Positions 1 through 8,881 of a stretch of 40,108 nucleotides of DNA are shown here, one piece after another (the first letter of the stretch is position 1; every line of letters begins with the position of its first letter). This stretch comes from Gemmatimonadota bacterium. Its GTDB lineage: Bacteria; Gemmatimonadota; Gemmatimonadetes; Gemmatimonadales; GWC2-71-9. The notes beneath the pieces are model-generated. The model worked only from the letters and a program-made list of their open reading frames with translations, had not been told where the DNA came from and did no database searches. The position numbers and the translations under genes were made by a program. The stretch is from NCBI GenBank assembly GCA_025361465.1, contig JANYAG010000045.1:1-40108 (forward strand), given 5' to 3'.

Positions 1-342
1 GCGAGCGCGATCGAAGCCAAGGACGCCGACTCAGCGGTGGCGCTGTATCGCGACCTGCGCACCCGCTACTACGGTTCGGCGGCCTACGACTTCAGCGAGA
101 ACGCGCTCCTGGTGGTGGCGGCCGAGATTGCGCGCAACAACCAGCGTCCGGCGGCGCTGAGCCTCCTCAAGCTGAACCTCGAGTTCTTCGGGGCTTCGGT
201 GCCGACCTACCAGTCGCTCGCCCAGATGTCGCTGCAGTCGGGTGACACGACGGCGGCCATCGAGGCCCTGACCAAGGCGATCAATATCGCGCCGAACAAC
301 GGCCAGCTGCAGCAGATGCTCCAGCGCATCAAGAAGCCCTGA
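1..342 (+). CDS. C-terminal part of a TPR-repeat protein (5' end outside window)
   Basis: The reading frame is open from the first base and ends at TGA 340-342, so only the last 113 residues are seen. The segment is helical, and near its end has a TPR-like stretch in which residues resembling A-I-x-x-L-T-K-A-I-x-x-A-P-N-N recur as a helix pair. TPR repeats mediate protein-protein contacts; the catalytic or sensory part, if any, lies upstream of the window. In related genomes such tails occur on serine hydrolases and on large secreted proteins, but nothing here decides between them. The gene precedes the secretion operon and is separated from it by a strong hairpin, so it is probably a separate transcription unit. 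Confidence 0.7.
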   Translation, partial: ASAIEAKDADSAVALYRDLRTRYYGSAAYDFSENALLVVAAEIARNNQRPAALSLLKLNLEFFGASVPTYQSLAQMSLQSGDTTAAIEALTKAINIAPNNGQLQQMLQRIKKP

Positions 343-394
343 GGTCTCAGGCGAACGTTTCCGGCCCCCAGAGCGTAATGTCATATGGTGTCCG

Positions 395-434
395 GATGGG
401 GACCCTGGGAGTCGCGATTCCCCGGGTCCCCATC
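395..434. terminator. Strong perfect hairpin between the TPR gene and gspG
   Basis: Arms GATGGGGACCC (395-405) and GGGTCCCCATC (424-434) are perfect inverted repeats of 11 bp. The 18-nt loop can pair further through GGGA and TCCC, giving a nearly continuous stem. No T-run follows on either strand, so this is not a canonical intrinsic terminator. It lies 53 nt after the TPR stop codon and about 80 nt before gspG. Transcription termination or RNA stabilisation are the likely roles; which one is unknown. Confidence 0.5.
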
Positions 435-513
435 GGGGGAATGTGGCATCTTGCAGCTTCACGCCAACCGAGGCCGAGTCATGCGTCGACGCGATCTTCC
501 CCGAGGCCCTGCC

Positions 514-945
514 ATGTGGCGCGTGAACCGGCGGCGCGGCTTCACCCTGATCGAAATCCTCGTGGTCATCGTCGTGATCGGGATCCTCGCGACCCTGGTG
601 GCACCGAACATCTTCCAGCACGTCGGTGCCGCCCGATCTGCGACGGCCAAGTCGCAGATCGAGATGCTTGGCAGTGCGCTCGACGCCTATCGTCTCGATA
701 ACGGGCAGTACCCGACCACCCAGCAGGGGCTGAACGCCCTCTGGGAAATGCCGACCATTGATGCCCCGGCCAACTGGCGCGGCCCGTATCTGCGCAAGCC
801 GGTGCCGCTCGACCCGTGGACGACGGCGTACATCTACCTCTCGCCCGGGCAGGTCAACTTGAACGGCTATGACCTGCTGTCCTACGGTGCGGACCGCAAG
901 CCGGGTGGCGCCGGCGAAGACGCCGACATCACCAGCTGGCAGTAG
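514..945 (+). CDS. gspG: Type II secretion major pseudopilin GspG
   Basis: Major pseudopilin, the main subunit of the periplasmic pseudopilus that drives substrates through the secretin. The N-terminus has a short basic leader, MWRVNRRRG, followed by the prepilin peptidase site and methylation motif FTLIE (Glu at +5), then a hydrophobic helix. The C-terminal half contains the family hallmark SYGADRKPGG and the acidic end that binds calcium in GspG. The mature length of about 134 residues is typical. ATG at 514 gives a 9-residue leader; an in-frame ATG at 481 would give 20 residues and also has a GAGG upstream, so the start is uncertain. It is the first gene of the gsp operon. Confidence 0.95.
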   Translation: MWRVNRRRGFTLIEILVVIVVIGILATLVAPNIFQHVGAARSATAKSQIEMLGSALDAYRLDNGQYPTTQQGLNALWEMPTIDAPANWRGPYLRKPVPLDPWTTAYIYLSPGQVNLNGYDLLSYGADRKPGGAGEDADITSWQ

Positions 946-961
946 CGCGCGAGCGACCACC

Positions 962-2167
962 GTGCCGACTTTCGCGTACCAGGCCGTTGACCGTGCCGGG
1001 AAACGCACCCGCGGCGTCGCCAACGCCACCAGCTCCAATGCCCTGACGCGCACGCTCGAGGAGCGTGGCCTGCTGGTTCTGGAGGTCGCCGAACCGAGCA
1101 ATGGCGAAGGCAGCCGGAGTCACTGGTTCAAGTCGAGCAGCCGACGCGATGTGCTCGAAGTGACTCGGGCACTGGGATCGTTGTTGCCGGTCGGCATGCC
1201 ATTGGCGCAGGCACTCAGTGCCGCCTCGGGAGTGGCCACTGGCGAAGTCGCCGCGGCCGTGCAGGACGTTCGCGAGCGGGTGGAGCGTGGTGACACACTC
1301 TCGACCGCCCTGGCCCAGCATCCGCGCTTCTTCACGCCATTGTATGTCGGGCTGATTCGTGCCGGTGAGCGGAGTGGCGATCTCGACAGCGCGTTCGGTC
1401 GGCTCGCGCTCCAGCTCGAGCGCGATGAGCAACTGCGCGGCCGGATCCTCTCGGCGGCCATCTACCCGCTGGTCCTTGCCACGGCAGGAACGACCGCCGT
1501 GCTGATCCTGATGTTCTTCGTGTTGCCGCAGTTCGTCGGGTTGCTGCAGGGAAATGGTGCCACGTTGCCGCGATCGACCGCCGCGGTGCTGTGGCTTTCG
1601 CATACCTTGCGGCAATTCTGGTTTGTGGTGCTGCTGATTCCCGCCCTCATCGCCGTCGCGGCCGCGTGGGTGCAGACCACCGACGAAGGAAAGCGCTTCT
1701 GGGCGAAGTTCCTTCTTGGTCTGCCGCTGGTGAGGACCCTGCGACAGTACGTCCTCGCCGCGCGCTTCGCGCGGCTGGTCGGTGTGCTGCTGGGCGGCGG
1801 CGCGCCGCTGCTCACGGCACTCGATGACACGGTCGACTCGCTCAGTGATCCGATGGCCCGCGACGACACGATTCGCGTGCGCGCCCGGGTTCGCGAAGGG
1901 ATTTCGCTGCGGGCGGCGGTCGCGGAGGGAACCATCTATCCGCCGCTCCTGGCCCAGTTGATCGGCGTCGGCGAGGATGCCGGGGAGTTGCGAGCCTTCC
2001 TGCTCAAGGCGGCGGAGATCTTCGAGGAGCGCGCTGAACGCGCGACGCAGCGGCTGTCCACCCTGGCCGAACCGGCGATGATCATGGTCTTCGGCATCAT
2101 CGTCGCTTTTGTCGCCCTGTCGCTGCTGCAGGCCATCTACGGCATCAACGCGAACTCGTTCAAGTGA
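962..2167 (+). CDS. gspF: Type II secretion inner-membrane platform protein GspF
   Basis: Polytopic inner-membrane protein that links the ATPase GspE to the pseudopilus. The 401-residue product opens with the family start P-T-F-A-Y-Q-A-V-D and has two repeated T2SSF cytoplasmic domains (about 60-190 and 265-390). Membrane segments lie near residues 166-192, 218-236 and 371-394, the usual three. GTG at 962 is chosen because it puts the conserved FAYQAVD motif at the N-terminus; the frame is open further upstream inside gspG but that part is unlike the family. It lies 16 nt after gspG and its stop overlaps the gspH start. Confidence 0.95.
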   Translation: MPTFAYQAVDRAGKRTRGVANATSSNALTRTLEERGLLVLEVAEPSNGEGSRSHWFKSSSRRDVLEVTRALGSLLPVGMPLAQALSAASGVATGEVAAAVQDVRERVERGDTLSTALAQHPRFFTPLYVGLIRAGERSGDLDSAFGRLALQLERDEQLRGRILSAAIYPLVLATAGTTAVLILMFFVLPQFVGLLQGNGATLPRSTAAVLWLSHTLRQFWFVVLLIPALIAVAAAWVQTTDEGKRFWAKFLLGLPLVRTLRQYVLAARFARLVGVLLGGGAPLLTALDDTVDSLSDPMARDDTIRVRARVREGISLRAAVAEGTIYPPLLAQLIGVGEDAGELRAFLLKAAEIFEERAERATQRLSTLAEPAMIMVFGIIVAFVALSLLQAIYGINANSFK

Positions 2168-2610
2168 TGCGCACGCGACGCGGCTTCACCCTGCTCGAGA
2201 TGTCGATCACGCTCGCCGTGATGGCCGTCGCGAGCATCCTGGTGGTGCCGGCCCTGGTCGACCTCGGGCGGACGCCGCAACACCAGACGGCGGAAGGCCT
2301 GCTGTCGCTGCTCAAGGCGTCACGGGCATTGGCCATCGACAGCAGCACGACGGTGACCGTGCTGCTTGATCCGGTGTCAGGCAAGTACCGTGTCGACTCC
2401 ACCGGGATATTCGGTTCCGGTCCGGTGACCGAGGGCCAACTCGAAGTCGGGGCGATCGAAATGATGGTCACCGAGCTCTCCCGGCTGCAGTACACCTTCC
2501 GTCCGACGGGTGCCGGGTTCGGCGATACGGTGCGGGTGCGGGGCATCGATTCGGCCGTGGTGATCTCGGTGGATCCCTGGAGCGGGGTGGCACATGCCGG
2601 CTCGCACTGA
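2167..2610 (+). CDS. gspH: Minor pseudopilin, GspH-like
   Basis: Minor pseudopilin of 147 residues. The leader MRTRRG is followed by the type IV prepilin motif FTLLE and a hydrophobic helix (about residues 7-28). The rest is a beta-rich GspH/FimT-like domain with the pattern L-L-S-L-L-K-A-S-R-A-L-A-I-D-S. GspH joins the GspI-J-K tip complex or the fibre below it. ATG 2167 overlaps the gspF TGA by one base; a GTG at 2164 would add one residue. GspH sequences are divergent, so the letter is assigned from position and from the FimT-like leader region. Confidence 0.85.
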   Translation: MRTRRGFTLLEMSITLAVMAVASILVVPALVDLGRTPQHQTAEGLLSLLKASRALAIDSSTTVTVLLDPVSGKYRVDSTGIFGSGPVTEGQLEVGAIEMMVTELSRLQYTFRPTGAGFGDTVRVRGIDSAVVISVDPWSGVAHAGSH

Positions 2611-2992
2611 CCGCGGCATTACCCTGTTCGAGACGGTGGCGGCCCTCACCATGGTGAGCATGACGGCCGTGGGCGCCCTCGCGGCCGTGGCGAGCGAACT
2701 GCGCACCACGGAGCGGGCACGACGGGCGCTCGAGACCGAGGCACTGGCCAGCCAGCGGATGGATTTTCTCAGCATGATGACTGACCAGGAACTGCAGTCG
2801 CTTCCCGATTCAGTCAAGCAGGGAAAGTTTGACAAGCCGTTCGGGGAATACAGCTGGGAGACTGCTGCGACGGTGGAGTCAGCGCAGGCCGGCGTCTACA
2901 ACATCACGATCAGCATCAACTGGCCGAAGAACTCCTATCTGGTGCACACCGCCCAGTATCGCCGGCCGCCCTTGACCACGAGGTCGCGGTGA
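2594..2992 (+). CDS. gspI: Minor pseudopilin, GspI-like
   Basis: A 132-residue minor pseudopilin. The leader MPARTDRG is followed by ITLFE, with Glu at +5 of the mature protein, and a hydrophobic helix. The body includes the E-x-E-A-L-A-S-Q-R-M stretch that is characteristic of GspI after the N-terminal helix. GspI nucleates the tip complex with GspJ and GspK. The gene overlaps gspH by 17 nt and shares a GTGA overlap with gspJ, which points to translational coupling. The order H-I-J-K is the same as in well-studied type II systems. Confidence 0.85.
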   Translation: MPARTDRGITLFETVAALTMVSMTAVGALAAVASELRTTERARRALETEALASQRMDFLSMMTDQELQSLPDSVKQGKFDKPFGEYSWETAATVESAQAGVYNITISINWPKNSYLVHTAQYRRPPLTTRSR

Positions 2993-3678
2993 TCCGCGCT
3001 CGGGGCGGGATGACGCTGCTCGAGCTGGTGATCGCGCTGGTCATCACCGGCCTGATGGCGTCGGTGGGTGCCGCGGCATTCGGCAGTATCATCGACAATC
3101 AGGCGCGGGTCGAGCGCGCCTCGGTGACCACCGAGCGCGCGGCATCGCTGCGGGAGATGATCCACTCCTGGCTCGAATCAGGCACCGTCACCGTCCGGCA
3201 AGGCGGATTGCCCCGCGGCTTCGGTCGCGGCGGCACATCGCTGCGGACGGTAAGCGCCAGCGGCACGGCCGCGGTCCAGTCGGTGACACCGGCCGTGGTG
3301 ACCGGTGACGTGCTGTCCTTCACCACGCAGGCCCCGAACCCGGCCAACGCGCCGCAGGCGACGATGCGGCTCTTTGTGGACGATGATCCAACCACTTCCG
3401 AGGTCGGACTCACCGTGGAGTATCAGGCCAGCGCGCAGTCGCCGCTGTTGCGACGGCAGCTGGAGCCGTCGATTGACTCATTGGTGATCGAGTATCTCGA
3501 CGCCCGCACCAGCCGCTGGTATCCGGCCCAGGACGCGGCGACCATCACGCCGAGAGCCGTTCGACTCCATCTTCATGCCAGTGCCACGAGTGAGTTCTCC
3601 CCACTGATGACCATGTCGATGATGCTCCCGATCGCCTCGCAGGGTGGCGTCGGCGGTGCGCGGGCGCGGGGAAACTGA
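2989..3678 (+). CDS. gspJ: Minor pseudopilin, GspJ-like
   Basis: A 229-residue pseudopilin starting at GTG 2989 (GTGA overlap with gspI). Leader MIRARGG is followed by MTLLE and a hydrophobic segment (about residues 8-30). The longer C-terminal beta domain, of about 190 residues, fits GspJ, which is larger than GspH and GspI. Two Gly-rich stretches, G-L-P-R-G-F-G-R-G-G near residue 74 and G-G-V-G-G-A-R-A-R-G at the end, resemble the Gly/Arg islands in GspK and GspD. GspJ binds GspI and GspK at the pseudopilus tip. Confidence 0.87.
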   Translation: MIRARGGMTLLELVIALVITGLMASVGAAAFGSIIDNQARVERASVTTERAASLREMIHSWLESGTVTVRQGGLPRGFGRGGTSLRTVSASGTAAVQSVTPAVVTGDVLSFTTQAPNPANAPQATMRLFVDDDPTTSEVGLTVEYQASAQSPLLRRQLEPSIDSLVIEYLDARTSRWYPAQDAATITPRAVRLHLHASATSEFSPLMTMSMMLPIASQGGVGGARARGN

Positions 3679-4658
3679 TGCGGTTTCTCCCGCTCGACCG
3701 TCGTGGCGTGGCGATGCTGGCCGCCCTCTGGCTGGTTGTGGCGATCGCCGTGGTGGCGCTGCAGCTTGCCCTGGTCGGCAAGGAGCGCCGCGTGCTCGGA
3801 CTGGCCGCTGCCGACCGGGGGATCGGGCGCGGCGCAGCACTCGGTGCGCTTGCCAATGTGCAGGCACGGCTCGACGTGGCGTTGCGCAACGCGCCGACGG
3901 GCAACGCCGCCGCCGCCCTGGCCAACTCGCGGTCAGCCGATCCGTGGCTCGATGTGGATTCGCTGTACTCCGGCGCGCTGTACCTCGACAGCGCCCGGGT
4001 CGATGTCACCGCGCAGGATCTCGGCCGCCAGCTCAACCTGAACCGGATGTCCGAGGAGCAGCTCCGCACCTTCTTCGCCTTCGTGCTCGGCAATTTCAGC
4101 AAGGCGGACGTGTTGTCGCAGACCATCGCGGACTGGCGCGACCTCGATGATGACAAGCGGCCATCCGGCGAGGAGCGGGATGGTTATCTCAAGAAGGGAT
4201 TGCTGGCGCTGCCGGCAAACGGACCGTTCCGGCAGGTCGCCGAACTGCGGATGGTCGCGGGGATGACGCAGGAGATCTACGAGGCGGTGGCGCCATACCT
4301 GACGACGTACGGCGATGGCACGGTCAACCTCAACACCGCGCCAACACCGGTGTTGAGGGCGATGCCCGGAATGACTGATGCCGTGCTGAACAACATCCTC
4401 AGCCAACGGTCGAACGGTCGGCGGATCGCCAGCGTGGCATCGGTGGTCCCCGGTGGCATGGGGGGCATGGGTGGTGGGCGAGGAGGTGGCGGCATGTCGT
4501 CACAGGCCAGCCAACTCGCCGGCGCGGCAGGCGTCAACACAACCTCCGTTGCATTCACCTTCGTGGTGCGCCCGAGTGCGGCGTCCCATCCGGTGAAGCT
4601 CACCGCCCTGGTCCAGCGCAACGGGACGACGGCAACCATCGGGTGGATTCAATGGTGA
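3678..4658 (+). CDS. gspK: Minor pseudopilin GspK
   Basis: Largest minor pseudopilin (326 residues), which caps the pseudopilus tip. It has a short basic leader ending RRG, then VAMLAALWLVVAIAVV without Glu at +5, exactly as expected for GspK. The alpha-helical inserted domain is present, with the family segments LDDDKRPSGEE and VNLNTAPTPVLRAMPG. An unusual Met/Gly insertion near residues 259-274 precedes the last beta strands. Its start overlaps the gspJ stop by one base and its end overlaps gspL by 7 nt. Confidence 0.92.
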   Translation: MRFLPLDRRGVAMLAALWLVVAIAVVALQLALVGKERRVLGLAAADRGIGRGAALGALANVQARLDVALRNAPTGNAAAALANSRSADPWLDVDSLYSGALYLDSARVDVTAQDLGRQLNLNRMSEEQLRTFFAFVLGNFSKADVLSQTIADWRDLDDDKRPSGEERDGYLKKGLLALPANGPFRQVAELRMVAGMTQEIYEAVAPYLTTYGDGTVNLNTAPTPVLRAMPGMTDAVLNNILSQRSNGRRIASVASVVPGGMGGMGGGRGGGGMSSQASQLAGAAGVNTTSVAFTFVVRPSAASHPVKLTALVQRNGTTATIGWIQW

Positions 4659-6046
4659 AAGTGATTCGTCCGGGGATCGCCATCTCGGCGACCAAGTTGT
4701 GTATCGCACGACCGGGTGCCACGAGGCCGGCGGTGACCCGACTGACGCTGGCCTCAACCCCCGGCGACAACGGCGGCTGGCCGGAACTCACGCAGGCATT
4801 GCGCGAAGCGGCGCGGCCGGGTGAGCCGGGTGACCTTGCGGTGGCACTGCTGCCACCACTCGTCGAAGTCCGGCGACTGGCGCTGCCGCCCCTGGCAGAG
4901 GGCGAGCTGCTGCAGCTGCTGTCGCGCAACGCCGCGCGCTATTTCGTCGGGGCACGGGGTTCGCAGACGCTTGGTGCACGGCAGTGGCGCGGCCTGCGTG
5001 GGGACGCGTCGCCGGTGCTGGCCGCCGCCGCTCCGACGCGATTCGTGAATGCGATTCACGCGGCAGCCAGGGACGCTGGCTGGACCGTCGCCGCCGTGAC
5101 TCCCGCCGAAGGCGCCTGGGCTGCTGCCGCAATCGCGATGTGGCCTTCCTTCGCCCGACGGACCGCCCAGCTGCTCGTTCACGAGGAGCATCGCACCCTG
5201 TTGATCGAGCTTGACCGGGGCACCGTCACCGGTGTGCGTCGCTTCCGTGGCGGAACCGCCGACGCCGAACGGATCGCTGCCGCGATCATGGACGCACAGC
5301 CGGACGGAACAGCGCCGGCTGTCGGCGCGATTGGCGCACCGGGGCGTCAGGACCTGATCCGGGCGCTGGGAGTGCGCGCGGTCGCGGTCAGTCCGGTTCC
5401 GGGGGACTGGCAGGAATTTGCCGACTCGGCGGACGTCGTGGCCGCGCTCTTTGCCAGCGCTTCGGCGGGGCCAGCCCTGGCGAGTGAAAGCGTCCGCGCC
5501 GTGTGGCACGACCGGGCTCGTCGGGTCACGCGCCTGGTGGCTGGTGCCGCGCTCGTGCTGTACGCCATGGCGGCGGCCCTGGAACTCTGGGGCGTCCACC
5601 GAGAACTCGCGGCGGTGCAGGCGCAGCGAGCCGCGATTCGGTCCCAGGTCTCGGCGACACTCATCGGTCGCTCCTCGTTGGAGGACGCCTATCGCCGGCT
5701 GGCGGCGATCGCGGCGGCACAGCGCTCGGCCCCGCACTGGGCTCCGGTGCTGGCCGAGTTGGGTACCCGCCTTCCCGAGGGCGCGTACTTCACGACGATC
5801 CGGACCAGGGGCGATTCGCTCGTGGTGGACGGAATGGCCGTGAGCGCCTCGAAGGTGTTTGCTGCGATCGATGCGAGTCCGCACCTCACCGGTGTCCGGG
5901 CACCGGCGCCGGTGCGCCGGCAGGCACCGGAGGGCGAAGACCCGATGGAACGCTTCACCCTCGCCGCATCACTGCCGGGCGCCGCAGGTCTGCCTCCGTC
6001 AGCCATCCCGACGAAGCCGGCGAAGGCGGGAGGGAAGGTGCCATGA
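4652..6046 (+). CDS. gspL: Type II secretion assembly protein GspL (PilM-PilN-like)
   Basis: Bitopic inner-membrane protein that recruits GspE to the platform. The first 280 residues resemble the actin-like cytoplasmic domain of GspL/PilM, one membrane helix lies near residues 294-315 (LVAGAALVLYAMAAALELWG), and a coiled coil and PilN-like ferredoxin-fold domain follow to residue 440. The last 25 residues are Pro/Lys-rich. ATG 4652 is preferred over the in-frame GTG 4643 because it gives a shorter overlap (7 nt) with gspK. It ends in an ATGA overlap with gspM. Sequence similarity to classical GspL is low; position and architecture carry the call. Confidence 0.85.
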   Translation: MVKVIRPGIAISATKLCIARPGATRPAVTRLTLASTPGDNGGWPELTQALREAARPGEPGDLAVALLPPLVEVRRLALPPLAEGELLQLLSRNAARYFVGARGSQTLGARQWRGLRGDASPVLAAAAPTRFVNAIHAAARDAGWTVAAVTPAEGAWAAAAIAMWPSFARRTAQLLVHEEHRTLLIELDRGTVTGVRRFRGGTADAERIAAAIMDAQPDGTAPAVGAIGAPGRQDLIRALGVRAVAVSPVPGDWQEFADSADVVAALFASASAGPALASESVRAVWHDRARRVTRLVAGAALVLYAMAAALELWGVHRELAAVQAQRAAIRSQVSATLIGRSSLEDAYRRLAAIAAAQRSAPHWAPVLAELGTRLPEGAYFTTIRTRGDSLVVDGMAVSASKVFAAIDASPHLTGVRAPAPVRRQAPEGEDPMERFTLAASLPGAAGLPPSAIPTKPAKAGGKVP

Positions 6047-6666
6047 AGATCTCGCCGAACGAACGCAAGGTGATCGGTCGCGGGATGATGATCGTGGTGC
6101 CCGCCCTGTTGTATGTCTGGGGCGTACTGCCATATCACGTTGCCCTGACCGATGCGCGTGAGCGGCTGGCGGTCGAGCAGCAAGCTCTGGCACGCGAGCG
6201 CGGCGCCGTGGCAACGGCGCGGCGGAACCCGGAGTTGCAGCACCTGACCGACTCGGTGCTGCACGCCATCGAGCCGCGCCTCTTCGAAGGGCGCGACGAC
6301 GTCATGACCAGCTCGGAGCTCGCGGCCTATCTCGGTGACGTGGCATTCGACAGCCATGTCTGGATGGAAGACGCGTCGACCCGCCCGGTGACGATGAGCA
6401 CAACCGGAGTTCGCACGCTGCACGTCGAGGTTCGCGCGGAGTCTGACTTTCGTGGCGTGCTCAGCTTTCTCCAGAATCTCGAGCAGGGCAACAAGTTCGT
6501 CCGGATCGAGCGAATCGACATCTCGCGCGGGCTGAACGGCGTGGGCAACGAGAATGCCGAGACGCTGTTGCTGTCGGCGACGATCGCCGGCTACGCGCTG
6601 GGGAGTGGCAGCGGTGCGACACCGGCCAAGTTCCCGGTGACCCCGAACTCGGCGAGGGGCCAATGA
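6043..6666 (+). CDS. gspM: Type II secretion assembly protein GspM-like (PilO-like)
   Basis: A 207-residue bitopic protein with a short cytoplasmic N-terminus (MKISPNERKVIGRG), a membrane helix at about residues 10-28 and a periplasmic coiled coil followed by a ferredoxin-like domain. This matches GspM/PilO, the partner of GspL in the assembly platform. The start overlaps gspL (ATGA) and the end overlaps the next gene (ATGA), so the three genes are probably translated together. The call rests on architecture and location rather than on a signature motif. Confidence 0.82.
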   Translation: MKISPNERKVIGRGMMIVVPALLYVWGVLPYHVALTDARERLAVEQQALARERGAVATARRNPELQHLTDSVLHAIEPRLFEGRDDVMTSSELAAYLGDVAFDSHVWMEDASTRPVTMSTTGVRTLHVEVRAESDFRGVLSFLQNLEQGNKFVRIERIDISRGLNGVGNENAETLLLSATIAGYALGSGSGATPAKFPVTPNSARGQ

Positions 6667-7163
6667 TCACGCTCCGGGAGCTGCTGTCCACCACGGCGAC
6701 GCGGATCGCGTTCGGAGCGGTTGTTCTCGGCGTGGCGCTCTGTGGCCGGGCGCTGGTGCGAGCGATCCGTCTCGAGACCGTCGGGACAGCACCGGCGACC
6801 GTCAACGTGGTGCCAGGTGCACTCGACATGCCGAAGCCAGCTGCGGGCATCGACGTGGCAGCCGCTGTCGCGTCGGATCTCTTTTCGGTCGATCGCACGG
6901 CCCCGAAGGAGCGCTACCGGATGCCTGGCGAAGCCGCGGCGACCGGCGATGCGCCGGTCAGGCCGACCGTGCTCGGTACCGCCATCGGGGCCGACGGCAG
7001 CAGTTTCGCCACCTGCCAGCTCGAATCAGCCCGACTGCAGATGGTGCGGGTAGGTGGTCACCTTGGTGAATACACCGTGAAGTCCATCGAACGCGGGCGG
7101 GTGGTGTTCCTGACCCGTGATGGCACCTCTTTCGAAATTCTCGCCCCCAAGCAAGGGAGTTGA
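6663..7163 (+). CDS. gspC: Type II secretion GspC-like / PilP-like protein
   Basis: A 166-residue protein with one N-terminal membrane helix (about residues 13-33), a linker containing D-L-F-S-V-D-R, and a C-terminal small beta domain including RPTVLGTAIG and GEYTVKSIERGRVVFL. This resembles the homology-region domain of GspC and the related PilP, which connects the inner-membrane platform to the N0 domain of the secretin. No PDZ domain follows, so it is a short GspC. It sits just before gspD, as gspC does elsewhere, but after gspM rather than at the operon head. Confidence 0.78.
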   Translation: MITLRELLSTTATRIAFGAVVLGVALCGRALVRAIRLETVGTAPATVNVVPGALDMPKPAAGIDVAAAVASDLFSVDRTAPKERYRMPGEAAATGDAPVRPTVLGTAIGADGSSFATCQLESARLQMVRVGGHLGEYTVKSIERGRVVFLTRDGTSFEILAPKQGS

Positions 7164-7168
7164 CCCTC

Positions 7169-8881
7169 ATGTTGCCTCGCACTCACCTCGCCCTTGCGGT
7201 CATGCTGGCCGCCGTGCCGCTCCAGGCGCAGCGAATTCCGCTGAAGACTCCACCGAAGCCCGCCGCCGCTGCGGCGCAGGCCAAGCCCGGACTTGCCCTC
7301 GACTTCCAGGACCAGGACATCCGCGTCGTGCTCTCGGCCCTCGCCGAGGCCGGCAGCATCAACCTCAACTTCAACAACCTCCCGGCCCGGAAGGTGACGT
7401 TGCGGATGGGGCAGCCGGCCGACAAGGCGGAGATCGCCAGCATGATCAAGGCGATCGCCGAAGCGAATGACCTGACGGTCAGCCAGGTGGGTTCGCTGAT
7501 GCAAGTCGCGGGGCCGCCGGTCGTGGCGACTCCCACCAGCCAGCAATTGGCCCAGCAGACGGCGGTGCAGAACGAAATGAAGCTGTACACCTATCGCCTC
7601 AAGCACACGAGTGCGGTGCAGCTCGCGCCCTTGCTGACGGCGCTCTTTGCCGGGGCGACCATTGGCCGGACGACAACGACCACCACGACGACCAGCGCGG
7701 CGGCCTTCAACAATTTGGGTGGCGCCAATGGCCGTGGGCTTGGCGGTGGTGCCGCGGCACCGGCAGCCGGCGGGGGCGTTGGGCGTGGCGGCGGTGGGGG
7801 TGGCGCCGCAGCAAATCCGGCCGCGGGGAATCCGCTGTTGCAGCTGTTCGGCGGGAATGCGGCCGCGCTGGCGAATACCGCGGCGGATATCCGGGTGGTC
7901 GGCGAGGAGTCGAGCAACACCTTGATGGTGCGTGCCACGGCCGCGGATTGGGCGTTGATCCAGCAGGTTGTGGTCGGCATCGACCTGCGGCCGTTGCAGG
8001 TGCTGATCGAGGTGACCATCGCCGAGGTGGCGCGGACCAATGACCTGAACATGGGCATCTCGGGCCTGGGCACCCACAAGACGGGGCGGCAGGCCGATTC
8101 GGCGTCATTCCCGAGCGCGGCGAGTGCGCGCGACTTCATCCTCAAGCTGACCGGCGGCAACGGGACGATTGACTACAACGTTGCTCTGAACGCCTTGCAG
8201 TCGCGCGGCGACGTGAAGGTCCTGTCCCTGCCGGTGATCATCGCCCAGAACAACAAGGAAGCGATCCTGAATGTCGGGTCGCGGGTGCCGTTCGTTTCGG
8301 TGTCGCAGAACATCACCACCGGCACTGCCCCCACGACGGTGCAGACGGTGCAGTACCTCGACGTCGGCACGGTGCTCACCATCACCCCGACGATCAACGC
8401 CGATGGCTACGTGAACATGACGGTGAACCAGACCGACAACAGCGTCACCACGACCCCGCAATTCTCCAATCCGGTGATCAACACTCGCGAGGCCACCACG
8501 CAGGTGTTCCTGCGCGATGGCCAGACCACGGTGATCGGCGGTCTCGCGGGGAAGTCGACCAACAAGACCGTCGAGGGGATCCCGATCCTCAGCAAGATCC
8601 CGTTCGTCGGCAAGTGGCTCTTCGCCCACACGGTTGAGAGCAACTCGACGTCGGAGCTCTTCCTCTTCCTGACGCCGCACGTGATCTACACCGACAGCGA
8701 CATTGACCAGATCCGGAACGCGGTCAACTCCAACACCGACCTGCTGAAGCAGGTGCCGACCGGGGCGCGCTTCAAGCCCGCGGGCGACACGCTGCACGTT
8801 GGCGGCGCACCTGATGCCACGAAGAAGCGGCCGGACTCGACCAGCGCCGGTCGCGGTGGTCGTGGCGGCGGTGGCCGATGA
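7169..8881 (+). CDS. gspD: Type II secretion secretin GspD
   Basis: Outer-membrane channel of the system, 570 residues. A signal peptide (residues 1-20, ending LQAQ) is followed by an N0-like domain (ALDFQDQDIRVVLSALAEAG), N1/N3-type modules including SNTLMVRA, and the secretin domain with VLIEVTIAEV, VGSRVPFVS and DGQTTVIGGLAGK. The last conserved segment is F-L-F-L-T-P-H-V-I. Odd features are an eight-threonine run with a long Gly/Ala-rich insertion at about residues 170-226 and an R-G-G-R-G-G-G-G-R tail. ATG 7169 is chosen because GGGAG lies about ten bases upstream; a TTG at 7160 is less likely. ATGA overlap with gspE. Confidence 0.95.
   Translation: MLPRTHLALAVMLAAVPLQAQRIPLKTPPKPAAAAAQAKPGLALDFQDQDIRVVLSALAEAGSINLNFNNLPARKVTLRMGQPADKAEIASMIKAIAEANDLTVSQVGSLMQVAGPPVVATPTSQQLAQQTAVQNEMKLYTYRLKHTSAVQLAPLLTALFAGATIGRTTTTTTTTSAAAFNNLGGANGRGLGGGAAAPAAGGGVGRGGGGGGAAANPAAGNPLLQLFGGNAAALANTAADIRVVGEESSNTLMVRATAADWALIQQVVVGIDLRPLQVLIEVTIAEVARTNDLNMGISGLGTHKTGRQADSASFPSAASARDFILKLTGGNGTIDYNVALNALQSRGDVKVLSLPVIIAQNNKEAILNVGSRVPFVSVSQNITTGTAPTTVQTVQYLDVGTVLTITPTINADGYVNMTVNQTDNSVTTTPQFSNPVINTREATTQVFLRDGQTTVIGGLAGKSTNKTVEGIPILSKIPFVGKWLFAHTVESNSTSELFLFLTPHVIYTDSDIDQIRNAVNSNTDLLKQVPTGARFKPAGDTLHVGGAPDATKKRPDSTSAGRGGRGGGGR

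Noticed and set aside
31..1101. A 356-codon minus-strand frame across the TPR gene and gspG
   Set aside because: It spans two real genes and the hairpin between them and has no recognisable domain.
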